Of a DNA stretch of 23,953 nucleotides, positions 1-8,813 are shown piece after piece. The notes below the pieces were generated by a model, which saw nothing but the letters and a program-made list of their open reading frames with translations, ran no database searches and was not told where the DNA came from. Both the position numbers and the translations under genes were made by a program. The stretch is from Pilaira anomala (taxonomy: Eukaryota; Mucoromycota; Mucoromycetes; Mucorales; Mucoraceae): positions 1 to 23,953 of the forward strand of contig JAIXMQ010000160.1 in NCBI GenBank assembly GCA_025716855.1. Reading direction: 5' to 3'. How positions within the stretch are numbered: position 1 is the first letter of the stretch; every line of letters starts with the position of its first letter.

Positions 1-1592
1 TAGGTGAGCGAGACCTCTGGATAGATACCATTTGATGGATTTGCTCAATGAAGCCTCGCATCTCCTTCAACTCCTCTTGATTATTGTTTTGTTGCTTAAA
101 AAAAGCGTCCATCTCTTGGAATCGTTGTTCCACAAAAGACAAGATCTCATTCAACGGCAATGACGCTGGAGTATCTTCTTCATCCATTCTTCTTAACAGC
201 GCCACAAGAAATTATTCAAACAAAGTGCAATTGAAAGCATTGTGCTTGAAAATTGCATTTTCAGGATCCTTGAGTCTCAGCAAAACAACATCTTGTAGAA
301 TTATTGTCTTCATTTTCACCAACATCTCCAAAAACCGACGACCAGAAATACTTGAATTATAAGCAGAATCATTTTCATCTGTTATTCTTCTGAGCCAGTA
401 ATCGGCAAAAGGGAAAATCATCTCCTTCAGCTCTGAAGGAGGTTCAATGCCAGCACGAGATAGCCAAAATGTACCTCTAGTACCTGGGTGTCCATTACAG
501 ATTCTAATAGCAGGCTTAGGCAAATTTGCTAAATAGGAACGTTCCATGGAACCTTTTTTCCAACCACCCATACACGTCAAATCATTAATTGAGGCGCCAT
601 TAGCTTCTGCAATTTTAGCACCAGAAGAACGCCCAGAATGGGTAGTGTTGCTGCTGATAATACCTAAACTTTTGAATGCAGCTCGAATCACCTTATGCTG
701 TATTTCAATTTGGATGTGTTCCGTACGAGGTTTTCTCTCTGTTTTCAAGAAGCAAATTTTTGACCAGTCAGCAGTGTTTTCAAATGATGGAAAAGGTTCC
801 ATCTCAATATGAAACGGTAAAAGAAGTATAGTGCAGTTGCACCTACAGCACAGAGCGTAACATCTTTATGTCTTATGACACCACTATACTGAGGTTTGTG
901 ATCTTGATTTGTTTTACCTGAAAAGAACTGAATTAACATAGCATGACAAGTAGTTACACCTTCACCGGGAAATTCATAGAAGGTAAAGTTTTCAAATAAA
1001 GCAGATCTTAAGCTTTCACCTCTCAAAAGCATGCTGTGATTAAGCAAAACAGTAGCACGGTCACGGAAAGCGCATTGGCCACCTGTGCATTTCTTGAGAT
1101 AATACAATGACAATCTCTTATACTCGGTAGCAGTATAGCCATCATTCAAAGAGTTGAGGCCAGTGTCTACACATTGACTCTAGTTCATCTCATAACAAAT
1201 TTTTGAGAGATTAGACTCAAAAATAGAAACAGTAGGGCCTCTGGGATGTTTATCGCAGGTGGAATCAGGAAGAAGGACACGCTGACGTTTCCATAAATGT
1301 ACCAAAGCCTTGGTGTGCATCTTAATGGTAGATTGACCAAGAGGCTTGTTTTCTTTCTTTACATTACCAACATTGGTAATGTGCTTCAACCAAAGGAAGA
1401 TCTTGTCTTCAGTGACGCTACATCCGTCTAAGTAATGTCTTTCCTCGATACACCATTTCTAAATGAAAAAAAAAAGTTAATCGTTATACTCACTAAATAT
1501 TAAAAAAAAAGTGATTATACACTTACCATGAAAGCTTTGTGCTTAGGAATATAAGCAAGCTTAGTATTCTTGGGAGTCAAAGTATCATTCAT
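1..1592 (-). pseudogene. Crypton-type tyrosine recombinase, broken and cut by the window edge
   Basis: Fungal Cryptons encode a tyrosine recombinase related to Ndc10 that inserts DNA by cut-and-rejoin at short sites. On the minus strand the exon beginning MNDTLTPKN (1592) ends at a GTAAGT donor and resumes after an AG, giving an intron at 1460-1526. The product shows the family landmarks in order: WCIEE and DGCSVTEDK near the N-terminus, RDRATVLLNHSMLLRGESLR (first catalytic Arg region), GVIRHKD, then HSGRSSGAKIAE (HxxR box), MGGWKKGSMERSYL (candidate nucleophile Tyr) and GTFWLSRAGIEPP. A coiled-coil-like segment follows to position 1, so the usual C-terminal GCR1-like DNA-binding domain would lie outside the window. 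Lesions: in-frame TAG at 1180-1182, a frame slip near 800-815 and TAA at 212-214. The reading frame is open upstream to about 1766, so the true start is uncertain. Family assignment is by motif recall. Confidence 0.82.
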
Positions 1593-2120
1593 GCTGATGA
1601 TATCAATAGAACAGTTTCGAGCATCCTCTCTATTACGCGCATCATGGGCTACAATATCAAGAGAAGGAGCGCTAGCGCCGCCAGTATCAACAATATTACC
1701 ACCAAAGAAAGCGTTACTGCTTTCAGGTTGATCGTTTTGAGCGTTTTGGTTATTTATTTTAAATTTTTAGTTTTGATTTATTGTTATACAAAATTAAAGA
1801 GACACAATAGTAAAAAGATCAAAGTATTTATTTAAAATTTCAAGACATAATATAATTAGGGGTATTGCACTTTTATCCCTAAAGTCACGTTGTATGGGTT
1901 CAAATTGTTACTCCCGGGCTTTCTTGTGACCTCCGGACTGAAACAGGTTGTTGCTTGGGCGGGATCTAAAAGTACACAACCAGAGAAAAAATTAGAGTTT
2001 TTCTTGATTTTTGAGCCAAAAAGTAAATTCCCCGAGTAAATTTTTTTTTTTACAAAAATTAAGTCTTTTTATTGGAAGAAAAAAAATACGTCAGATATTT
2101 CAAAATAAACAACTGTTAAT
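1593..2120. other. Non-coding spacer upstream of the Crypton gene
   Basis: This is AT-rich sequence with many stops in all frames. The part up to about 1766 could hold the 5' end of the Crypton gene, because the frame is open but lacks a Met. One GC-richer patch at about 1910-1960 has no recognisable gene. I see no RNA gene here. Confidence 0.5.
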
Positions 2121-2230
2121 GGGAATACAAAAACCTTTATTGAGCTGCTCAAGGGAATACAAAACCTTTATTAAGCTGCTCAAGGGAAGACAAAACCTTT
2201 ATCGTGCAGCTTAATGGAAAACAAAGCTGC
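2121..2230. repeat. 31-bp tandem repeat, about 3.5 copies
   Basis: Copies run 2121-2152, 2153-2183 and 2184-2214, followed by a partial copy to 2230. Each begins GGGAAxACAAAA, continues CCTTTAT and ends in a variant of AGCTGCTCAA. The third copy is more diverged in its second half. No protein or CRISPR spacer pattern is associated. Confidence 0.85.
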
Positions 2231-3095
2231 AATGAGGTTGCGCAAATGGACAAAAGTGTATTTTTTGGGCTTTTTATTGAGTACGACGATAAAATGTCAA
2301 ATTTTATTGGACAAAAAGAAAGAGAGAGAGAAAAAATTTAATTTTTGAAAAAAAAGACTTAGAAAAAAAAAAAACTTATTCTTCATTTTGATTCCTGAAC
2401 ATCATGTTATAGAGACGACATGTTATAGAAACAACCGAAGAGTAAAAAACCTGCTTACGTTGATGAAAAGATATATAAAAGCGTTAACTCGCGTAGAGCA
2501 ATACACGTCTAACTATTTAATTTTATAGCTCTTTTAAACGCTGCTCTAGTGTCAAAAGGTAACCTTTACGTAAAAACTTATTTTTGAAGACAAAATTATA
2601 AACATCTTTCTATGCTTTCGCTCTAGACTTTGCTTTTTTGTAAACTGTAAGTAGTTTGATTTGATTTATTCTTTAATGACGGAAATTCAACGCGTCTTTC
2701 ATTAATAGTAAGAAGGTAAGTAATCTTGATTATTTTAAATACTTTACGAATAATATTTTTATATAGCACTTAATTCTTTGTCAAAAAATGAATAAAATGT
2801 GAGTAATTTCTTCGAATTCATTAGCTGAATGAAGTACTAATTTTTTTTTTCATAGCTTTACTTGCTATTCTATCTGCCAAATCCTTGTGCTTTCTGATCT
2901 TAGCCTGAAAGACTTAGAGTTTTTTTTTTGTGATCTGTCTTTGCTGACGTAACAACTTGCCGTTTTTTGCTTACGTAGCCATTTCTTCTGAAAAATAAAC
3001 TACGTTTTCTGAATATTTTCTATTTATTTATTTATGAAGGAAGGTAAACAAACAAATTTTTGAATCCCAATAAGGCGATTTTATTCCTGGGTAAC
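2231..3095. other. AT-rich spacer left of the Ty3 element
   Basis: No credible coding frame is present. A TATA-like string TATATAAAAG lies at 2472-2481, with several GTAAGT-like strings further on, but nothing ties them to a gene. The region could be decayed mobile-element or LTR sequence. Confidence 0.45.
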
Positions 3096-3100
3096 GTAGA
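3096..3100. repeat. Target site duplication GTAGA, left copy
   Basis: GTAGA directly precedes the LTR at 3101 and recurs directly after the other LTR at 8469-8473. Five-base duplications are normal for Ty3/gypsy integration. Confidence 0.9.
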
Positions 3101-3226
3101 TGTAACAGTACGATTATACAAATATAGTAAGAATATATATGGAGTAGATAAACAATCCTTTTTATTTAATAATATCACAGGAGTACAAATATACTTAAAG
3201 CGGTACTCTAAATGTACCCTCTTACA
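3101..3226 (-). repeat. 3' LTR of the Ty3 element
   Basis: This 126-bp LTR is identical by eye to 8343-8468. On the plus strand it begins TGTAACAG and ends CTCTTACA, so its ends form a 5-bp inverted repeat (TGTAA/TTACA). It includes an AATAAA-like string on the element strand that could serve in 3' end formation. At 126 bp it is short for a gypsy element. Confidence 0.95.
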
Positions 3227-3237
3227 TTGCCCCCTCT
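3227..3237 (-). promoter_or_regulatory. Polypurine tract for plus-strand priming
   Basis: On the element strand AGAGGGGGCAA abuts the 3' LTR, the expected place for the polypurine tract that primes second-strand DNA synthesis. One C interrupts the run. It lies 11 bases beyond the Gag-Pol stop codon. Confidence 0.65.
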
Positions 3238-3248
3238 ATATATGAGAG

Positions 3249-6200
3249 TCACTCTAACGTGATTCTCTTAACCACTTTATAAATATCGCGGTTGTTACTT
3301 GTAGTTTTCTTCAATACATTTTTCACTTTCATTTCCAGAGTTACTGCAGTACCTTCCTTGTTATTAACTTTTACAATCGTCCAGGGACCTGTGAACTTCG
3401 GATTCGGAAACTTCCATGTGTCTTTCATTTTTATTTTGTATACTTGATCACCAACTACAAACTTTTCTTTTTCTTTTCTATTTTTGTTAAAAAACCTTTC
3501 TTGACGTTCTTGACTCAGTTGCATGTTGCTACGAATGTTGTTATGTAATAATGGTACATAGTGATTGAGGTAAGCCAACCAAGTCTTCGAGTTATAATTT
3601 TTCAAGTTTAATTTTGTTGACTGTAATTCTTCTAACCCAGGCAACCTAGCTTCACGACCAAACATGCCTTCAAACGGTGTATATCCAGTACTTGCTTGTT
3701 TTGACGTGTTTAATGCAAATGTTACAAATGGTAAGAACAGGTCCCAGTCTTGAGGGCTATCTTGACAATAAGTGGCGAGACCAGCCTTGATGGACCTATT
3801 TGCCCTTTCTACCAAACCGTCAGATTGTGGGTGTTCAACCGATGTTTCTACTTTATCGATACCTAATCGAGAACATACCACCTTCATTGCCTCGCTGACA
3901 AAATTCGTACCATTGTCTGTGATTAACTTGATAGGGACTGAATGAATCATCACCACATTGAAGATTAACGCGTTCGCTATAGTATCCGTGTTGAACTGGC
4001 TAAGTGGTACAGTTACCATCCATCTTGAGAGATATTCCATCATTACTAGTATATACCGATTGCCTCTTGATGATAACGGTAAGAATGCAACGTCCGCTGC
4101 CCAAACATCACCAGCTTGCTGTACCTTGATACTCTTCAACGCCTGGTATTTATGTGTAGGTGCCTTATGGATAAAACATACTTGACATGATTTAACATAA
4201 TGCTTAACATCTTCTTCTAATTTAGGCCACCAACCTATTTTTCGAGCTTTGTCAATAACTTTATCCCTTCCCAAATGACCAGAGGTTGGACTGTCATGAA
4301 TGGCAGCCAAAAAAGTTGACCTAAGCGACAAAGGTATGAATATGACCGGAGGATCCATCTTCACACAAAACACAATGCCTTGCTTTACTAGAATACGATG
4401 ATCACCACGATCTACAAAGGTCTGAATTTCGGTATCACGTCTTTGTTCTTCTATAATTGCCTCCAATGTTAATGATCTTGTCGTTTCTTGTGCCTGTATA
4501 TGCGTTATGTTATCTTCTTCTGGGATTTCAATTCGACTTAATGCATCTGCATCTTTGTTGTCAACACCCTTCCTATGGAAAACGTGAAATTCATACGACC
4601 AGATATCCAAGATCCACCTAGCAATTCTACCTTTCGGTTCTTTGGTAGCCAACAACGCCTTCAATGCTGCATGATCGGTATACACATTTAACGTCGCACC
4701 ATGAACGTAACAATGAAAATATTTCAAGGACCATGCTACCGCAAAACATTCGATTTCAGTCACACTGTAATTCTTTTGAGCCGCATTCAAAGTCTTGCTT
4801 GCAAACGCAATAGGACGGCCATTTTGTACCAATGCAGCACCTACAGCTACATTACTTGCGTCACAATGTAAGTCATATGGTAACGAACTATCTGGATACG
4901 CTAATTCCGGTAGTGTTGTAAGCTTCCCAATTAACATTCTAAACGCTTTATCACATTCTTTAGTCCACGACCAGTCTTCGTCCCCCCTCAGCAGTTTGTA
5001 TAAAGGAGCAGCCATATTTCCAAGGTTTTCGATAAATTTATGATAAAAAGTACAAATTCCTAGGAATCGTTGAACATCATTTAAACATGTAGGAGTTGGC
5101 CACTTTTTTATAGGAAGAACACGATCGGGATTACTTCTCACGCCAGAACCAGATACGATGAAACCGAGAAATTTGATTTCACGCTGCATGAACTTACACT
5201 TCAACGGACTTATTTTTAAATTCCAATGATTCAAAATACGTAACACTTCTAACACCTGCTGCAGATTTTCTTCACGAGATTTTGCATGACAAACAATATC
5301 ATCTAAATAAATAATTGTGAAAGACAATACTGAACGTAAAATCGATGCCATATACCTAGCAAAACTCGGTGGTGAGTTGCATAACCCAAAAGCTAACACG
5401 TTATATTCATATAACCCCGAAGAAGTTGCAAATGCCGTCTTGCATTTATCTTGCTCATGAATCGGTATCTGCCAATATGCCGCCTTCAGATCGATGATGC
5501 TAAACCACTCTGAACCTTGAAGTTTGTCAATTAATTCCGCCATTCGTGGGATTGGATATTTATCCTTCACCGTGACATCATTTAACTTCGTGAAGTTTGT
5601 ACAAAATCGATTTGATCCATCCGGTTTAGGAACAATGATCGGGTTCGCTGACCATGGCGACTTGCTAGGCCTAATTACCTCGGCCTTCAACATCTTCTGA
5701 ACTTCTAATTCTATCGCTTCTTCTTCTTTAGGCGAATGCCTGCGCCCTCTTGTTACAATCGGTAACGCATCACCTGTATCTATTCTATGCTCATACGGAG
5801 CATTGGTCGTTGTCTGTATGATAGATTCGCTCACTAAGTTTGGATAAAGTAAGAAAATATCTTGAATTTCTTCAGGAATCTGAACAACTGTTTCCTTAAC
5901 GATGGTGTCACCCCCTTCCACAGCATGAATTTCCTGCGAATTTGAGTACGCCATCAACGTTTGTCTTGGATACAACGCTCTTGATACTGGATCAATCACC
6001 ATCTTATTTCGGATTAGCCAATCCATGCCCAGAATCATTTCCACGTTTTGTTCTTTCACTACTCGGAACCAGAATCTCTTATCCTTATGTACGCCAGCAT
6101 CTGAATTTTGACTTCCCTCAACCTGAATCAGCACGACTTGCCGAGATACACTTGCTGACTTATTACCATAGGTAATTTTTAAAGGTGGTGCCTCATAGCC

Positions 6201-8273
6201 AGTGAGACCTAGCCGATCTGCTACGTCTTGTTGAACCGTTGATATCATCGCACCTGTGTCAACTAACGCCCACACATCAAATACTTCTTCCGTATTTTGA
6301 TTTGCTACCTGTCTTTTAATCACAAAACTACGTGGACCGACTGCTAAACTATCACTGCTTGCGACTACCGGCATAAACTCATCATCCACCATTGTTTGCT
6401 GAGACGAAATACTTACATCAACCTTCGAGCTATTCCACATTTTTGAAAATAAATTATCAGTAATGTCTAGAATATCCGACTCATAATAATCTTCCTTTTT
6501 ATACAATTCCGTTTCCCCAACGTCTTCTGAAACTTCTTCTATCGCTTGTGTATTTACTCGAGCATTTCTGGAAAATTTGTGATCTTCTTGCTGTTTTTTC
6601 TTCAACCACATACAATCCATCATCTTGTGACCTTTCTTCTTGCATGCATGACACTCGATTTCCTTACTGTCCTTCTTTACGAACGGTTTCTTAAACTTAC
6701 CCCTACCGTTACCACTACTTCTAGGTTTACCATAAAACTGACCGTTGATAGTAGTTTGTTCCACACCTTCCATTATCTCTACACCACCTTGACTACTTGT
6801 ATCGTTGAAGAGAATACCGTGGGCAGGACCTGTAAGGCTTGACTTCTTGCCGTGAAAAGGACCTACTTCATTTGCATATCTTTCCAGCCGTACAGCATGA
6901 TCTAACGCAGCACGTAACGTAGTGTGGTTAGCATCAGCAACCTTTTGGGCGACTTCTGGGTTGATTGCTTTGTAGAAGTAATGCAATTGTAAGCGAGGTT
7001 GATCCGTTACATTTTGAACAGCCATCAAAAACTTTGGACCAAAAGTGACAATCGTTTCAGATTTTTGGCGCATAGACTCAATTTGAGCAATCGACTGACT
7101 AATTGCTTCAGCTTCACCACCGAAAAATTGTCTAAATGCGGCTGTTGCTTCTGTAAACGAGTTCTTGGTTTTTGCTTCCAATGTATGCCACCATCTTGCA
7201 GCTGCCCCTTGCATCGCCATCATGAATTCCATCAATGCTTCCTCTTCAGAATAATTGTGGTATCGAATTAATTTATCAAATTGTAATAACCATTCGAATG
7301 AAGAAATAGTATTAGCCTTTGCCGTGAACGCCGGTGTAGGATGTCCTCTTTTCCTCGTATTAGTATTCCTACTTTTACTGTCATCCCTTCCTTCAGTGAC
7401 ATTACTGGCATTAATATTCACCCGACCACTCAGATTCTCTTCCCCCAGGCTGGACCACAGTTGAGCCGATACCGACGAATAACTTTCACTTGTCCTATCG
7501 GAGATCACACTAATCTTGTCTCCGTCGTCCTCACTTTCAGATAATTGGTAAGGTTCTGCGTTGATGGAATCAGCCAGGGCCATCGATAACAAATTAGTAG
7601 TATCCAGGGTCTCTTGACAAGAATTGACACCAGGGGTAGGAGCATTCAATTTTTCTTTAAGCTTGAGTTCCTCTACTTGCTTTTTCAATCCTTGAATTTC
7701 CCGTTCCAATTTATCTTTTTCGACAAACCATTGATTATTCGCTTCCGTGAGGAGACGTACCCTTTGTTTGTACTTATTCTTCTCCTCCACCAGCTTGGAT
7801 TTATCTTCTTCTATCTCTCGAATTGTTTGCTTCAATTCAGTGACCATACCTTGTAATTGAACCACATTTGCTTCGGTAGCCTCATGACCTTTCATAGCAA
7901 TTTTCAATTCTCCTTGAAGCACAGCGAATTGACGTTTATTGAGATCGATTTTTTCTACATAATAAGCTTGCACTCGCTTACGATCTTCGTCCATTGACAT
8001 ATGTATATGGGTAATTTCGTCTTCATACTTTTGACGTAAAGTATCTTTTTCTTCCTCGAGCCGAGTACACGCCTGTTGGAATTGACTGTTCAGTTCATTC
8101 TTGACACTTTCAAGTTCCATATCGTATTGAATTTGTAAACCAACTTGTAAATTCTCGGTACTGTGTTGTTGTTGTTGTCTTTGTATCTCCTCGAGAGACA
8201 AATCGAACGACCACGGATTTCTTTCATTAGAACCAGGATTCATCCCCTGATTTTGTTGAGTGTTCCACGACAT
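3249..8273 (-). CDS. Gag-Pol polyprotein of the Ty3/gypsy element
   Basis: A single 1674-residue frame makes the particle protein and the replication enzymes as one polyprotein, with no frameshift between gag and pol. Domains in order: coiled coil at about 30-205; Gag capsid-like region at about 315-480, with WLLQF and AARWWHTLE; CCHC knuckle CHACKKKGHKMMDC at 541-554; aspartic protease with DTG at 672-674; reverse transcriptase with YLDD at 989-992; RNase H with candidate acidic residues D1138, E1175 and D1200; integrase zinc site H1326, H1333, C1363, C1366; integrase core D1394, D1453, E1489 (35 residues between the last two); and a GPY/F-like TGPW near 1630. All expected catalytic residues are present. 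The Met at 8273 was chosen because the frame is open to it just after the primer site. No chromodomain follows. Proteolytic cleavage sites cannot be placed. Confidence 0.97.
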   Translation of the reverse strand: MSWNTQQNQGMNPGSNERNPWSFDLSLEEIQRQQQQHSTENLQVGLQIQYDMELESVKNELNSQFQQACTRLEEEKDTLRQKYEDEITHIHMSMDEDRKRVQAYYVEKIDLNKRQFAVLQGELKIAMKGHEATEANVVQLQGMVTELKQTIREIEEDKSKLVEEKNKYKQRVRLLTEANNQWFVEKDKLEREIQGLKKQVEELKLKEKLNAPTPGVNSCQETLDTTNLLSMALADSINAEPYQLSESEDDGDKISVISDRTSESYSSVSAQLWSSLGEENLSGRVNINASNVTEGRDDSKSRNTNTRKRGHPTPAFTAKANTISSFEWLLQFDKLIRYHNYSEEEALMEFMMAMQGAAARWWHTLEAKTKNSFTEATAAFRQFFGGEAEAISQSIAQIESMRQKSETIVTFGPKFLMAVQNVTDQPRLQLHYFYKAINPEVAQKVADANHTTLRAALDHAVRLERYANEVGPFHGKKSSLTGPAHGILFNDTSSQGGVEIMEGVEQTTINGQFYGKPRSSGNGRGKFKKPFVKKDSKEIECHACKKKGHKMMDCMWLKKKQQEDHKFSRNARVNTQAIEEVSEDVGETELYKKEDYYESDILDITDNLFSKMWNSSKVDVSISSQQTMVDDEFMPVVASSDSLAVGPRSFVIKRQVANQNTEEVFDVWALVDTGAMISTVQQDVADRLGLTGYEAPPLKITYGNKSASVSRQVVLIQVEGSQNSDAGVHKDKRFWFRVVKEQNVEMILGMDWLIRNKMVIDPVSRALYPRQTLMAYSNSQEIHAVEGGDTIVKETVVQIPEEIQDIFLLYPNLVSESIIQTTTNAPYEHRIDTGDALPIVTRGRRHSPKEEEAIELEVQKMLKAEVIRPSKSPWSANPIIVPKPDGSNRFCTNFTKLNDVTVKDKYPIPRMAELIDKLQGSEWFSIIDLKAAYWQIPIHEQDKCKTAFATSSGLYEYNVLAFGLCNSPPSFARYMASILRSVLSFTIIYLDDIVCHAKSREENLQQVLEVLRILNHWNLKISPLKCKFMQREIKFLGFIVSGSGVRSNPDRVLPIKKWPTPTCLNDVQRFLGICTFYHKFIENLGNMAAPLYKLLRGDEDWSWTKECDKAFRMLIGKLTTLPELAYPDSSLPYDLHCDASNVAVGAALVQNGRPIAFASKTLNAAQKNYSVTEIECFAVAWSLKYFHCYVHGATLNVYTDHAALKALLATKEPKGRIARWILDIWSYEFHVFHRKGVDNKDADALSRIEIPEEDNITHIQAQETTRSLTLEAIIEEQRRDTEIQTFVDRGDHRILVKQGIVFCVKMDPPVIFIPLSLRSTFLAAIHDSPTSGHLGRDKVIDKARKIGWWPKLEEDVKHYVKSCQVCFIHKAPTHKYQALKSIKVQQAGDVWAADVAFLPLSSRGNRYILVMMEYLSRWMVTVPLSQFNTDTIANALIFNVVMIHSVPIKLITDNGTNFVSEAMKVVCSRLGIDKVETSVEHPQSDGLVERANRSIKAGLATYCQDSPQDWDLFLPFVTFALNTSKQASTGYTPFEGMFGREARLPGLEELQSTKLNLKNYNSKTWLAYLNHYVPLLHNNIRSNMQLSQERQERFFNKNRKEKEKFVVGDQVYKIKMKDTWKFPNPKFTGPWTIVKVNNKEGTAVTLEMKVKNVLKKTTSNNRDIYKVVKRITLE

Positions 8274-8326
8274 AATAACTCTTATTTGACGTAACTAACT
8301 AAAATAATTCTAATAAATGAGATCTT

Positions 8327-8340
8327 AAGCTTCTCCACCA
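8327..8340 (-). promoter_or_regulatory. Candidate primer-binding site
   Basis: Two bases after the 5' LTR, the element strand reads TGGTGGAGAAGC. It starts with the TGG that pairs with a tRNA 3' CCA end. The complementary tRNA would end ...TTCTCCACCA. I cannot assign the amino acid without the host tRNA set. Confidence 0.6.
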
Positions 8341-8342
8341 GT

Positions 8343-8468
8343 TGTAACAGTACGATTATACAAATATAGTAAGAATATATATGGAGTAGATAAACAATCC
8401 TTTTTATTTAATAATATCACAGGAGTACAAATATACTTAAAGCGGTACTCTAAATGTACCCTCTTACA
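8343..8468 (-). repeat. 5' LTR of the Ty3 element
   Basis: This partner of 3101-3226 has the same 126-bp length and sequence by eye. It should carry the promoter on the minus strand. It contains overlapping inverted repeats: GGTAC/GTACC (8444-8448 and 8456-8460) and GAGTAC/GTACTC (8423-8428 and 8445-8450). Confidence 0.95.
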
Positions 8469-8473
8469 GTAGA
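8469..8473. repeat. Target site duplication GTAGA, right copy
   Basis: This matches 3096-3100 exactly and directly follows the LTR end. Confidence 0.9.
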
Positions 8474-8813
8474 TTACTCTTTTGGAAAAAAAAGTAAACA
8501 AAAACGCAGACTTTTCCTCTGGTTGTGTAACTTTGAATAGATACCTACTATATATATAAAATTTGCGTTTTATTCATGTTTCAGGCAAAGGGTGTAGAAA
8601 TAAAGCTTAATATGTAAATTAAAGAGGTGGTTGTAAGAAAGAGCAAATAAAGGAAAAGAAAAAAAATAAACAAAAAGTACGATGATTGTTTGTGACCAGT
8701 TAATAAATAAATTAAAATAAAATGTAAGGGGGGCGGAGAGTTTTTAACTGTTGTTATCCTTTTTTCCTTTTTTTTTTACACTTATTTTTTTTTCAACGGA
8801 GTAATGTCAAAGA
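8474..8813. other. Non-coding spacer
   Basis: AT-rich sequence with A/G runs lies between the Ty3 insertion and the 3' end of Tnp2 copy A. It may include that gene's 3' flank. No gene was seen. Confidence 0.5.

Larger units (their letters stand above)
3101..8468 (-). mobile_element. Complete Ty3/gypsy LTR retrotransposon
   Basis: The 5368-bp element is oriented on the minus strand. It has two 126-bp LTRs that read as identical, TG...CA ends, a GTAGA target duplication, a candidate primer-binding site next to the 5' LTR, a purine tract next to the 3' LTR and one uninterrupted Gag-Pol frame of 1674 codons. Integrase follows RNase H, which places it in the Ty3/gypsy superfamily. There is no envelope-like frame and no chromodomain after the integrase. 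Matching LTRs and an intact frame imply recent insertion, and autonomy is plausible. Element identity is seen directly; activity is inferred. Confidence 0.96.

Noticed and set aside
1890..1960. tRNA gene suggested by GGGTTCAAAT
   Set aside because: It resembles a B box, but no matching A box, acceptor stem or anticodon arm could be built around it.
2121..2230. CRISPR-like array
   Set aside because: Units are contiguous with no unique spacers, no cas genes are present, and the genome is eukaryotic.
2400..2570. Solo LTR or promoter around TATATAAAAG
   Set aside because: No paired ends, target duplication or downstream gene could be shown.
3958..7856. Several 60-98 codon plus-strand frames
   Set aside because: They are antisense shadows of the intact Gag-Pol frame.
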